A stretch of 64,000 bases of DNA, taken from contig JAKTNV010000027.1 in assembly GCA_022747635.1 (NCBI GenBank), positions 4,328,501-4,392,500 on the forward strand. The letters run 5' to 3'. The translations under genes were made by a program, and so were the position numbers. Shown here one piece after another: positions 22,069 to 35,010 of this stretch; positions within the stretch are counted from its first letter, which is position 1, and each line of letters opens with the position of its first letter. The notes beneath the pieces are model-generated. The model was not told where the DNA came from. It did no database searches and saw only the letters and a list, made by a program, of their open reading frames with translations. This stretch comes from Hetaerina americana (Eukaryota > Arthropoda > Insecta > Odonata > Calopterygidae).

Positions 22069-24782
22069 TCCCTGGCCCTCTTCGGGTTAAATCTGTTCAT
22101 CATAATTACGCAGGTTTAACGCAGAACCAATCGCAAACTTCCACTGTGCGGTCGCGGGAATGAAACTGCACCCGCGGCGGGCAACGACACTTCCCCTCCA
22201 GGGCCGGGAGGCGGCTTCGGCAATGGAGGTCAGTGGAGAGGAGGGGGGTCGGGGCGGGAGAGATAGGGCCGCACTGGGGACCCGATGGACCCTCTCCCAC
22301 CGCCCACCCATTAGCAAATGGCCGATAATCAATTATCCAATTTCTCTTGGTCCTTCGGAGCGGATTCCGGAGAAGAAAAGCGGCGGAAAATCAAGCAGCG
22401 CGTGTTCCCGGGCGCCGTCTTCCACCCCCGAGGGGCGATCGGTATCGTCCTGGGCCCCTTTCCAAGACCCCCCCTTCCCCCCGCGGTCACACACACCACT
22501 CTACCCGCTCAAAACAGACGCTACCCTTTTCGAGGCATCCTCCCGCGTTTCCTCCGCATTGCGGGCTCCCCCATAACTGTGCCCTTTTTCCATTGCCCCT
22601 GAGACATTGCCCCGCCCGCCGGAAGAACTGCGACACCGAATTAATACGCTTTAATTTGCACGAACACTTAAGTGGGGAGCGTCGGGCGAGGGAGGGGGGC
22701 ATGGGGGGGCGGCTAGGAACATCACCCCTGCCGATTGCCGCCTGGTCACGGCCTTCCGTGCCTAGTTAAGGTGCCATGAGGAAAACACAGTGAGGTGTCT
22801 CTTTCGTCCTTCGAGAAGTGCGCCGTAAAACTGCAATGAGAGTGGAATGCAAGGTTTGCATGAAAGTTACCGCGAACAATTTTTTCTTGAAGTGCATTGC
22901 GTGAAGTGCTGGATCCTAACATAAATAAATAAATAGGAAATACTTATACTTGGATGACAATGAATCCAAAAGCATCTTACAATAATTTAATTGCGTAATC
23001 AATTCCCCACAAACTGCAGTGATTGTATTTATTATTCTTGGACATTCCAGATTTAAGGTCTAGCGGTTTAATGGGAATAGGAATTCATGAAGGACATTTC
23101 TGAATTCTACAGCCATTTCATTAGAAGTAGAGCGGATATTTCTCGAGACAACTTGTTTGATTAGTTTACATTAGTTACGATTTTATTTATATCCAATGCA
23201 TCGTCATCTGTCCAGTTATACCCCTAAATGCGAAGGGCAGAGTTATCGCTATCAAGGACGGTGAGGGATTACAGCAGGGCAATGGAGGACAATGACCCTT
23301 TACATGACACCTGATTGCCATTCTTTCCTATTTTTACCCTTTCCTGCTGGTATTAGACCTTCGTAGAATTGATCTTTAACTTCCCATTATAGTTCGCTAC
23401 CACGCATTTCGCTCGGGGTAATATAAGCTTCTAAATATAATATGAGCTCAGGGAGTCTTAAGTTTTTTGTTTTACGCGCATTATCTGATTATAATGTTTC
23501 TTATTATGCGGATAAGAGTATCCGAGAATAAGAAAATAAAAAAGTGGCCCCGCTGGTCAAAATAACACAATTCGTTTAATCCTCTCTTATCTAATGATTC
23601 CTGGAACGTGCAAATGTATACATCTGCAAGCTCCTCAGATCTGAAAGTCAATGAACGAGTGGTCGTGCTGATTGCTTGGTGCTCGTGGGAGCACCAAGGG
23701 CCTCGACAGTGTTTGCGGCGAAAGGAGAGAGGCGGAAGTAAGCGACGAGGAGGTCGAGTGGCGGACGACACACGGCGACCGGTCCAGTCAGCATCCAGAA
23801 AGAGGAAGGGAAAAGGGGAGGGGCGGGTTGTGTGAGAAGGCGAAATAGGCACAGCAGTTACTTCAACCGATTTTCAAATGACTGCGAAGTGTGTCTATGC
23901 AATCGCGAGCGACTATCACAAGTGGATAAGGCAGGATGAAACAACTGCTGTCAGGAAGTGCTCACACTGATCAACGTTGTCGAACATTTTAACCGGCACA
24001 TTTCAACGTTTCACCGTCATTCATCAGACGCATTCACGATTCACTCACAGGAAGTGGTTGAAAATGGCTGAATAAAGATATTTTTAGATGGGCCAAAAAG
24101 ATTTTTTAGAACACGTCAATAAGGTAACCTTCCTGGGAACATCATCAACAGAGATTCGATTCCTCAAAAAATTCACTCCGAGATCACAGCGTCGTGGTAA
24201 TTGCATTTTAATCTAAAACTAAACATCCCCGCATTCCTCTCTTTGCTCCTCTTCGCTTCCCCCTGGAACAATCGCCGCGTTGGGAAGGGGGGGACCGGGA
24301 TCTCACCAGGGGGGGGGTGGGACAGGGGCGTTGGCGCCATTCGACCGTGGATCATTAAATGGGACCATCGGGCGCTCAATTCAAAGTCGGCCAGTCTAAT
24401 TGGCAATTTATGGCCCCGAAACCAGAAACCCTGCCCCCGCGAGGGGCGGAATCTGAGTGGCGCGGAATCTTTTCAGCACGCGCGTGCACTAAAATTCAAA
24501 TAATCACTCTCCCATTGCGAAAATCGAACTCCATTCGCAAAAAAGGGAAATAGAAACCGCATATCTGAGGCTTGAAACGTGCCCGCGACGGCGGACGGAT
24601 AGAACGGCGGCCGGAACTGCGGATGGCTCTGCAATCGCGGCCAATGGGAGCGGGGTGGGGGGAGGGATAATCGCTCCCTTAAACATCCCTCGCTCTTTCT
24701 TTCGCGGGATAGTTGGCCTTAACTTGAATAGCTCATAAAAAGTAAGGATTCATAAAATGAAAACTTGGGTATTGTAATGAGA
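22069..24782. other. Unique DNA with GC-rich islands
   Basis: GC-rich, G/C-run-rich blocks lie at 22160-22740, 23690-23830, 24240-24480 and 24570-24680, separated by AT-rich stretches. Frames of 100-140 codons in 22160-22769 overlap in several phases and carry no recognisable domain. No element found. Confidence 0.45.
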
Positions 24783-25490
24783 GGGTCAAGGAGCTTCGTT
24801 ATTTCACGGTAGTTAGGCCCCATCTAGAGTACGCTGCAAGTGTATGGTATCCTCATGAAGTAGACAAAACTTGGAAACTAGATCGAGCGCAACTTAGAGC
24901 AGCTAAGTTTGTGAAAAGTTGTAATGATCAAGGGAGTAGTGTCACGACACTAATGGAAGAATTAGAATGGGAGCCACTAGTTGACCGTTGGCTTAAACAC
25001 AGGTTAAATTTACAGCGTAAATTTGTGGTAGGTCACTTGTCTGAAGAATTTCAAGACACGTAACAGGCCCCGGCTTACTACGGTAGATGAGATGGCGTGG
25101 GTAAAATCAGGCAGATTTATAGTAGAACGGATACATTTGAAATGTCGTTTTCTCTTCGAACCATTAGACATCTAAATAGATATGACAGCAATCGTTTAGG
25201 TGATAATTATGATTGGTAGATTACGATTAGGTGATAATTATGATGATAATTACGATTTGTCGATATCCTGCATGTTATTCTTTTTATTTCATAGACCCAT
25301 CTTTTTTAACAGTTCCACGGCATGATTTGAATATGCGTAACCTGTTATTGAATATTATTGCATGTAAGTACTTTATTTCGAGTGATAACATTTTTCGAGT
25401 GCATGATCAAACTAATATTCGAAATTGAGAATGCATGACTTGAGACCTAACACCCCCCGCCACCCACCTTTGCGATGGCTTGATTGGGTG
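24783..25490 (+). mobile_element. CR1-like LINE 3' end
   Basis: An uninterrupted frame of about 92 codons (24786-25063) encodes the region after the reverse transcriptase: VVRPHLEYAASVWYPHEVD, then AAKFVKSCNDQGSSVTTL and LEWEPL. It matches the minus-strand copy at 54.6-54.8 kb. The 3' signature CCTAACACCCCCCGCCACCC and GCGATGGCTTG follows at 25445-25480. The 200 bp between is diverged and contains a short tandem repeat of GGTGATAATTATGAT (25198-25250). Confidence 0.8.
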
Positions 25491-26133
25491 AACATTTGAA
25501 ACAAGCTTATGTTTGTAGACTCAGAAAGATAAGTGAGTCATTGATAAGCAAATGAAAATTCCTACACAGAAAAGGCAGTCACGCTGAAGCTGTTAACGAA
25601 TGTCATAAACTTTCAAAATCATACAACCATTTAATAATAAACATTCATGACATTCTTCACTTTGTTTAATCTCCACCGATTTCAACGTAAAAATCAAGTA
25701 ATTCACAAGAGCATGGGGAAGTAATGGCGCGTTTGTTACTCGCAAACCGTTTCATGTATTGAAAAACGTGTGGAGTACTACAACGAAGTTAATTTCAATA
25801 TGCCAAAATTCCAACATGTTAACCAATACTCAATTTCTTCTTCATCAATTCCTTCAATACTTGTAAAAAAAACACGTGAAAATGAGTATCGTAATATTTT
25901 TTAATTATTTTAAGAAGATACCAGAGAAATCTAGTGCAATAGATTTTACAGGAACATGTTCCAGAATCTAAAAACGTATTTCGTAGCCCATTACGACCAA
26001 TAAGTCTCTACTTGAATGATTAACTGGGAACTAACTGGCGATGACTGATAACGGAGAGGCTTCGTCCTCCATGAATTACGCAGAAGTCTCCGAGATATAT
26101 GTGCGTATAAGTATCCCCAAGGCGAGAGATATG
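25491..26133. other. AT-rich spacer, nothing recognised
   Basis: No repeat or domain-bearing frame seen. Confidence 0.5.
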
Positions 26134-26434
26134 TCATCGATTGATGAGAATAAAACCTAATGAGATAATCTGATCTTACTTTGCCCAGGACCGAATATTT
26201 TTCAGGAGTAATTAGCTGATGACATTGGCTGTTATCTGGGATATTATCAAAGCACTAAAGGTGACAAGGCACTTCCAGGATGATATCGGAAAATTACAGC
26301 CAGCATAGCCAGCAGATATGCGAAATTACAGTCAAATTATTTCTCAGCAACTAATGACTCCTGAAAAATGTTCAATCTTGGGCCAAGTATGATCAGATTA
26401 TCTCATTATGCTTTATATTTTCTTCAATAGATGA
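26134..26434. mobile_element. Long-inverted-repeat MITE
   Basis: The left arm 26134-26223 and right arm 26344-26434 are inverted repeats of about 90 bp with high identity (shared core AATGAGATAATCTGATC and TTTTTCAGGAGT). A spacer of about 120 bp without coding capacity separates them. Total length about 300 bp. No transposase is encoded and the arms match none of the mariner ends here, so the superfamily is unknown. It directly abuts mariner-A copy 6. Confidence 0.8.
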
Positions 26435-26437
26435 CAT

Positions 26438-27008
26438 ACAAGATTTGCATAAAAGGTATCGGTAAAAATTTGTTACTGACACCTGCCTGAAGTACTGTTA
26501 AGTGTGCGCATGATCGCAGATCGCATAATGACATCAATACAAGACAGTGACACTGCACACACACCATTGTAACCAGTGAAAATGCGAAGATCAGGCCAGG
26601 CGATGCGAAAGATCCGCGCTAAACTCGTTCTCTTTGTAGGGACGACCAAAAGCAGTCCAGAGTGTCTGCTTGCAAAGACCTTCTGCAGAGGCATCGCGAC
26701 GATTCCCCAACCCCCTTACAGTCCCGACTTGGCACTAGCACTCTATTATTCCTATACCCTCGACAAGTGAAATCCTTCCTTCCTCAAAGGACCCAACCCT
26801 GTCGTCAAAGAAGCTTACTCGCTTGTACCCGTGAGGGCCTACCGCGTACCAGAGAGCCTTCGAGTCGTGGAAAAGCCGCTCTGGCAAAAGTATGTCGACG
26901 CTCTCAATGTATTGGATGTACTTTAAAGATATTTGAGGCATTATATCAATATCTGAAAGAAATCTATTTTTCCGAAAAATTTCCCGATACTTATTAACGT
27001 ACCATGCG
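26438..27008 (+). mobile_element. mariner-A deletion derivative, copy 6
   Basis: Left end ACAAGATTTGCATAAAAGGT and right end CCCGATACTTATTAACGTAC. The readable transposase parts are MRKIRAKLVLFVGTTKS near 26600, the core deletion, then PPYSPDLALA near 26715. It starts four bases after the long-inverted-repeat MITE. Confidence 0.85.
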
Positions 27009-29169
27009 TGTCTGCTGGCCTCAGGGAGAATTATGCATTCCGGTGGTCCCATCGGCAGGACACTCGCAAGTGGAAACCGCATCGGCCGTTTCGGCCGATG
27101 CGTCTGACTATTTCAGACTATCATTCCTCCCGGAACCAGAGAAAAGAGTTGTAATACCAACCAGTGACATCCGTCACGTTCCGCGATTAGCCCTAGGAGG
27201 TCACAGCGCAGCATGAGACGCCAAAGTGTGACCGACGCGGAGGCAATCTTTAACAAGAAAAACATTTCTTTTTTGAAGCAATGTCCAAGTGAAACCGTGG
27301 GAAAATGGACGCGCAGTGCCGTCTTGTCCCCCGGTTCGGAGGACGAGACGGCGCTCTGCGAGTGGAATGAAGCGTGGTGACGAGAGCGCCATTCAACCCA
27401 TGAATCCTCAAAGAAGGGATCTCGGTGCAGGTACCCACGCTCAAGTTCCTTGCGTAGTAAAACTCTTATTTCGCGTGGACGGCCGTCTTGGGAGCAGTAC
27501 CACTCACACCGACGAAGCACCCGAGGACCGAGAAGAACGGTTAAAAATTGATCCGGAACCTCGCCTTCGTCAAAACTCGCTGACAATACATCACTGCCCC
27601 TTCAAAGGCCCCTTCATCTTTTCTCCCCTTCGCTTTTCTCCAAACCGGTTATTTGTAGACGACGCGCAAAAAAAGACGGAATCAAAGAATTGAAACACGT
27701 CTCCGTCTTTCTCTCCCCCTCTGCAGAAATCTTGACGACAACATTTATTTTTCGCGGCATTGCGAAGATGTGACGCGCAGGGAATTCATTATTCAGTCGA
27801 AGCTAGAAAGTTGCCTTCCTCCTTCCGATGTTATTACGATTCCGGCGCCTCCTTAAACTTTCAAAAGAGTAGTCGCCCCTCCTCTCCCTCCTACAAGGAA
27901 CCCATCAAAAGGCTCTCTCTCCCATGGAATCCGGCCACCCCTGAGTCCACCCCTCCTCCCTCACCTTCCCGTCGCCGGCACTAGTCAATTCCTCGTCTCG
28001 GCGAAGTCCTTGCCGAAATAGGTCGAGGCCCTCCCTCCAAGAGGGCCCCCCTTTGCCATTCATCCTTCCGAACTCAAAACTCTCGAATATTCACTCGAAT
28101 GCGAATTTCATTTTGGCATTTCACCGCGTTGACATGGAGACAAAACCCCGATTTCCCCCCCCCCCCCCTCCTGAGGGAAACTTTGAATAATGCCTCTTAA
28201 ATTTCATTTCCGATTTACTTGAGACAATTGAGAGTGGCGTCCCGTGCGTGTGTGTGGCCCGAATGAACGCGGCGACGCCTGAGTTGAACTATAAAATGCC
28301 ATCGACAGTTATGCTCATCATAATCGACATTAAAACGTACATCCATTATGTTTCTATTTATTGGGAAATATTTCATACGTTCAAGCTTAAATAAAATATT
28401 GATTTGAGACCCGAGCAACAGTTTTGAAGGCGAAATTCTGCGTCGGATTACTGAGCGTGAGATGTGTTTCGATTTGAAAGGAACATGCTCACTAAAATAA
28501 TTAACGACTGTAAGTGCGAGTCTCAAGAAAAGAAAATAAGGATTTCACCAGAAGACGGTGGAATTGGGAACTATACACATAAGAGTTCATGTCCGTGGCA
28601 ATTAATGCGACTTGCGAGTACCAACAACGAAGTAAGACCCCGGTCCGATGAGACCTTGGTGGGGGGGGGGTCACGGGGGGGACGAGCAAGTCCCCTTGGC
28701 CTTGAACCTCGTGGCAGGGGATGGTGACGCCGATGTACTTCCAAAAGGGCTCTAACGAGAGCAACGGCTCGCGAGCAAATGGCCGCTAAGCGACGACCAC
28801 TTGCGACGAGGGAGAACTTTCATTTGCTGCGGCGAGTGGAGAATGCTTCAAGTCCAACGCAAAACACGTTGATCAGAGATCCCTTTCAAACATTTCGTTA
28901 TGAGCTATTCTCATGGGAAGAATAAACTCTGCATATCATCTGTAAAAAAGGAATACGAAGGAAAGTAATGACAAGCTGAGAAATAACTGAGAAAATTTAA
29001 ATTCCGTTATTGCATCCAGGAGAGGAAGAAAGATGAAATTAATGATCCCATTTGGTGAAGGAATACTTTGAATTCTTCATTTAAAGATTTGAAAACAGTT
29101 AAATTTTCCACCATGTAGAAATGTTCATTACGGCGCGTGTTTCGACTCATTCAGCCACCACTGCACTGC
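27009..29169. other. Unique DNA with C-rich blocks
   Basis: A 157-codon minus frame (27113-27586) and a 134-codon plus frame (27289-27693) overlap each other and show no domain. C runs lie at 28155-28168 and a G run at 28662-28680. No gene or mobile element was identified. Confidence 0.45.
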
Positions 29170-29968
<799 letters not shown>

Positions 29969-32900
29969 ATATGACATGAGGCTGGATGACTAATGAGTGA
30001 AAACAGTTTTAAATATACGTAACTGCGTTGATCGAAAAGTTTAACACGGAATTCAAAAGAGCCAACTCCACTCGAGTCTAAAGGAATGCTAGAACGGTGC
30101 GAGGGAAGCTCAAGGCGGTAGCATTAGTGATTCCTTGCGGTGGGACTCGAGCGCCTCCGATCCATCTCAATCGTGACTCCCGTGCCCTCGCTCCCTTCCT
30201 TCCGCGGCGAGCAAAAATCCCGATCGGAAGAGTTCGCATGTTGCGTGACGCAATAGTTCCAGTCGAGTATTGTCCCGCCTTTCGGCGTGTCTTCGACCCA
30301 AGCAATCGTTCCCAGGTCCTTCATGGGTAAGGGTCGCCCCGGCGCAAGTCAAAGGGTCCTCGGGTCCTAGAATTCCAAACCCTAGATTGGAATGCACATT
30401 CTCTATTGAAAATAACCCTTTTGAAAATCTGACGTGGACACTTATTTATGTTTTTTTAGATTTATTTCCACCGCCCCCCCATTGTATTCAACCGAGGCCA
30501 AAGGGTGGAGAGGCCTCGAGACTGGGAATTGCTCTCTGACTGAAAAACCTTTGCCTTTGCTCCTCGCTCGAGAGTTGTTTTAACGGCTTAGTTCTCCTCC
30601 ACGCTAAATACATTCTCTCCCGGCATAAATTCGCCCTCGAGTCTCTCAGCGGATGGCCGGCCCCTCCTGAAACTCGCTCAAAGGGAACCCCTTTGGTGTG
30701 CGCGCGTCTGCCGCCAGAATCCTCACCCCCTTAAAACGGGAGAGTCTCTCTTAAAGCGCTCGGCTAATATTTTCCCTCGCCCTTCCCCCGATCCACCCCC
30801 GCCCCGCCCTCACGCACGCCTTTGTGCTCATCGGTAGGGCCCTCGGAGCCCACAGAAGGCCTCAGCCACCCCTAGCACTGCCGCGCGTGAACAATTCACT
30901 CACTCTCCGAGGGGTCGGCGTGATGATAATTGCCGCTTGGCAACGGTCCGATCACGCCACTCGCGTCCCTCCCCCGCATCACCCTCTTCCTTTGTTTCGG
31001 GGTCCGGAATGCTTTCGTCGCATTCGAGGGTTATTATCCTGATGATCCTCACCCATTGTCACTTTGCATATTAGCAAGCCACCGCCTCTGATCTCATATG
31101 TTAATGCTGCGCAAAACGTGCCGTTCCGGCCACTTTGCACAAAAAAGAAGAATACCAGGCAAGCAAATCAATGCTGTTAAATTGTTTAAATGCAAATTAT
31201 CCACGCGTCAGACCGGTGCAAATTATTACGGAAGTAATTAACACCGAAAGAAGCCGACCCATGAGAAAAGTATTAAAATTAAGTATATTACGATGGTGTA
31301 TCAATTGAAATCCTTGAAATTTCACTAACATTTCAAAATGATGTCCCACTGTCAGTGCTGTTAGATGGCAATAGTGATAGCCATGGTTCGATGAGTGTCT
31401 CACAGTTAGCAGCACGATGTCAGAAAGCATCGATATGGTGCAACAATAGTGTAAAGATGGCTGCTGAATTTGCAACATGCACCACAGAGGAAGGGCATAC
31501 GATATATACTCTCATTCGTTTTAATGAGTAGTTAAGAGGGGAGGAGCATTGAAATTCGTGAATCAATTAATGTAAATTGGCGATTCATCTCAGCCACTCC
31601 AACGAATTCGCACGTGAACTGGGCAGATCCTAAACAGCATTTCTTCTCCAAGAGACCGACTCCCCTCGACCAGGTCAGGCACACCAAGTGCAAGTGACAC
31701 CACCGGCCTAAATATAGCAGTTAAAGCCATGGTACTTCACGTACTTCTGGAGTTATCGTCAACTTTCAAAGTGATGTGATTCTTATTTCTATTGTAAATC
31801 ATGGAGGGTACGCGTCAAAGTAATACAAATCAGAATCTTTGATATTCAAGAAATTACGAGGGCATTAATGATGTGAGTTTCAAGATTTTTATTTGGCTGT
31901 CCTATGTATTGCAGACTAAGATTTTATTGGATACTTTTATGTTTCAATGTAGTACTTGTAATGACAAAATATTACTCTAACATTAATGATGAAATAAGCG
32001 CGTCTCGGTTTTATTTACGTCCCAAGTTTCTCCATTTCGAATTCATTTTGATCATAATACGATGACATTCTTCTGGCCGCCATTAAAAATTGGATCGATG
32101 AAGTATAATCCTTGTTCAACATACATGGATAATAATTGTGACCCTTAAACGTGAATTTCGATTGAAAATATATTGCCGCGTAAAACCCAAGCGGAAAAAT
32201 CTAATTTTCCTTAAGTTTAGTGTTTTTGGGCTTCCGCATAGACTCAATGAAGAGTCGCCTGTATCTTAATCTGATTAATGTTCTTTCATAGAATATATAT
32301 GAGACATTCTAGCATGAGTGGAGTGTATTTAGCGCAAGTCCATGAGTGCGATCGTTGACACCAACGTATTTTAGGCCGCTGCGTTTCTTATCCCCTACTC
32401 ACCCATATTTGTATTATAACCTATTCCGATGACCTAGAGGTGTAGAGGGCATACCTGTTTCATTAGTCGTCAATAGTTGCAATAATTTCAATAGTTTCCA
32501 TCACTGTCTTTAGGCAGTTGTAGAAGTTTTGCAGGGCTTCATTCGGATTTTGCGCCCATGTCCTTAAGTCGTGTGGTCTTAAAAAGGTGCATGCCCCGCT
32601 CTTGGAGCATTCGCAGATCGAAATGGCATTTCCGAGCGTCAATTGACCCCGGGGTGGCGTTTGAGGGGAATGAGGGGGAGGGTAGTCGCCTCGCCACGCA
32701 GGTGACCTCCCAGCCGCCCTCAACAAACCTCAAAGATGTTCATCGCAACCGTACAGCCGTGGCATTCTTTTTACATTCTGCTGTGCCCCGAAAATTTCCA
32801 GCCATCGTCCATGATGTAATACCAAAATTACGTAGGAACTTGCACAGCCCATTACAAATTGACCAAGCTTCAACTCACTTATCTCCACCAAAACCAAATT

Positions 32901-33508
32901 ACCACTGCGTGTTTCATAATTACGTATCAGATGACCATTTCTCCCAATGATAATGTTGCGCGCCATTAAAATAGCACCTGCATTTTTGCAAATACAAGTT
33001 TTATTCGCCAAATTTATTCTTTTCCCTCGTTAAAACTACACCAATGTCTCTCCTAACCTCCACTTCCCGCACACTTAACCTGCTCCAATTTCTTTGATTT
33101 CTTCCTTCCTGATCACGCGTTTAATTAAGCCTTCCTACTTCTAGAAAATTGATTTCTTATGGTTCTATTGGGATTAATCTGCATTCGCTGCCTCGCCCAG
33201 TAATGCATTCAACAATAAGTGATTGGTCGATCACGTGAAACGCTCACCGATTCGCCGCTCACTTTAATTCCCTACTTTAAGCCCTTCGACGTTTCTACCG
33301 CTTTCAAGCTGAACAGGAGCGGCGAAAATGGGAGCAACCCTTTTCGACTGAACTGCTTAATACAAATGTCGAAGCGCGGAAATCAGTCAAGTACTGCAAT
33401 ATAAAATTGTAGAAAATTACCGAGTGTTTTTCAAACAGCACAAGTGAATTCCACCGCGTCACAGCGCCTGCAAATGACCATTCCTCATCCCCTGTCTGGC
33501 CATCACCC
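29969..33508. other. Long unique stretch, nothing recognised
   Basis: GC-rich at 30140-30360 and 30640-31010, AT-rich elsewhere. No frame above about 130 codons, none with a recognisable domain, and no repeat or RNA gene seen. Confidence 0.45.
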
Positions 33509-33632
33509 TCCACCCCACCTCTCCCCACTAACCCCCCCCCCCACCCCACCTCTCCCCACTAACCCCCCCCACCCCACCTCTCCCCACTAACCCCCCCACC
33601 CCACCTCTCCCCACTAACCCCCCCCCCTACCC
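33509..33632. repeat. C-rich minisatellite, about four units
   Basis: The unit CACCCCACCTCTCCCCACTA followed by A and a C run repeats at 33511, 33542, 33570 and 33597. Unit lengths of 31, 28 and 27 bp differ only in the length of the C run. A short (AC)n stretch follows at 33633-33645. Confidence 0.92.
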
Positions 33633-33677
33633 ACACACACGCACAAACACCTCTTGCCACCCGATTCATATAGGCAT

Positions 33678-34261
33678 ACAAGGTTACATACATAAAAAGC
33701 ATCAGTAACAATGTTTTCCTGGCGTGTATTATGTGAAGTACTGAATTCAGACTGTGTCGGTTAAGTGTGTTCGCATGATCGCAGATCGTATATTTGCACT
33801 AATAAGATGACAGTGGACACCATATTCACTGAAAATTTGGCAACGCGAAAGATCTTCACTAAACTCGTCCCGAAATTCTTTGGACGGACGGCCAAGAGTA
33901 GAGTCTGCTTGCCAAGACCTTCTGCAACGACATCACGACGATTCCCCAACCCCATTACAGTTCCCCAACTTGGCAATAGCAGATTACTATTTCCTGTTCC
34001 CAAAAGTGAAATCCACCAGCCATCAAAGGACACCACCACCATGGTAGTACCCTAAGTAGTGCCGTCAAAGAAGCTTTCACGCTTGTACCCTTGAGGACCT
34101 TCCGCCTCCCAGGGTGGAGCCATCGAGCCGTGACAAAAACCGCTGGCGTGAAAAGTGTGCCGACGCTTATAAGAACTACTTTGAAGAACTTTGAGAGGTA
34201 TTGTACCAATAACTAAAATACATATATCTGATTACCCGATACTTTTTATACACACCACGTA
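33678..34261 (+). mobile_element. mariner-A deletion derivative, copy 7
   Basis: Left end ACAAGGTTACATACATAAAA and right end ACCCGATACTTTTTATACAC. Transposase remnants run ATRKIFTKLVPKFFGRTAKS (near 33840) and then past the core deletion to the C-terminal region. Confidence 0.85.
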
Positions 34262-34809
34262 CGTTTCAAATTAGTATTCTGTCCCTCTCCCCCCCTGGGT
34301 GAACTTCCTAATTCCGGATTCAGATCACATCATTCTATTAAAAACACTATTTTTGATAGTAGTATACATTCTGCTGTTTAAACCTCCCTACCTCCCCTTA
34401 CTAGAGAGGTTTTGAATTATTTGCGAAATCATAGATATTCGCGGGTCTTCTCTCCCGGACCCACTGAGTCCCGGACGGGCGTTCCCACCCGGCGGGTAAA
34501 CATCCCCCAACCACTCCCTCCCCCCCCCCCGAGGCCAATCAGTCCCTCGCAACCGCGATGTTTACCCCCGTCAATGCACCCCCACCCTGTACCCACCCCC
34601 CTCCCCCGGCTCGTCCCCCGTCCCATCACCCCTCGCACGCACCATCGTGTAAATAATCAACACGCGATCTCACTGGCTATTGTTTTACCATCGCAACTCA
34701 GTGCTGCCCTCTCTAAAAAGGTTATTTCGAACAAGTGACAAGCGGGTAGCCGATTTCGGACTTAAACAGAGCCGCGATAGTCTCACGAGAGCAACCGTCC
34801 ATTTCTTCC
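34262..34809. other. Spacer, C-rich at 34495-34640
   Basis: Pyrimidine-rich low-complexity block on the plus strand. Its Pro/His-rich and Gly-rich frames are chance frames. Confidence 0.5.
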
Positions 34810-35010
34810 TTCAAACCAGAGTTATCACCGCGGAGGTCGGTTTGATAGGTGAGGACAGTGCTGCTAAACACAACAGGGCGCACGAAAGTCACACATTCAT
34901 TGCCTGAAAAAATCACTAGCTGCTAGGGTGAAGGTGATTAGTCCCCGTATATCGAACCCGGTTCCTCAGGTCAGTAATCCAACGCTCTAGCCACTGGACT
35001 GCCACGGCTC
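34810..35010 (-). mobile_element. SINE-1, copy 1
   Basis: The minus strand begins with a tRNA-like head, GAGCCGTGGCAGTCCAGTGG then CTAGAGCGTTGGATTACTGACC, with a decayed box B (GGTTCGATATA). Its far end, with GGTCGGTTTGATAGG on the plus strand, matches the end of the copy at 52.0 kb. Much of the middle is shortened relative to that copy. Confidence 0.7.

Noticed and set aside
27113..27693. Overlapping 157- and 134-codon frames
   Set aside because: They lie on opposite strands over the same DNA with no domain in either, so neither can be preferred as a gene.
33509..33632. CRISPR-like or telomere-like array
   Set aside because: There are no spacers between units, and the unit is a simple minisatellite with a variable C run.
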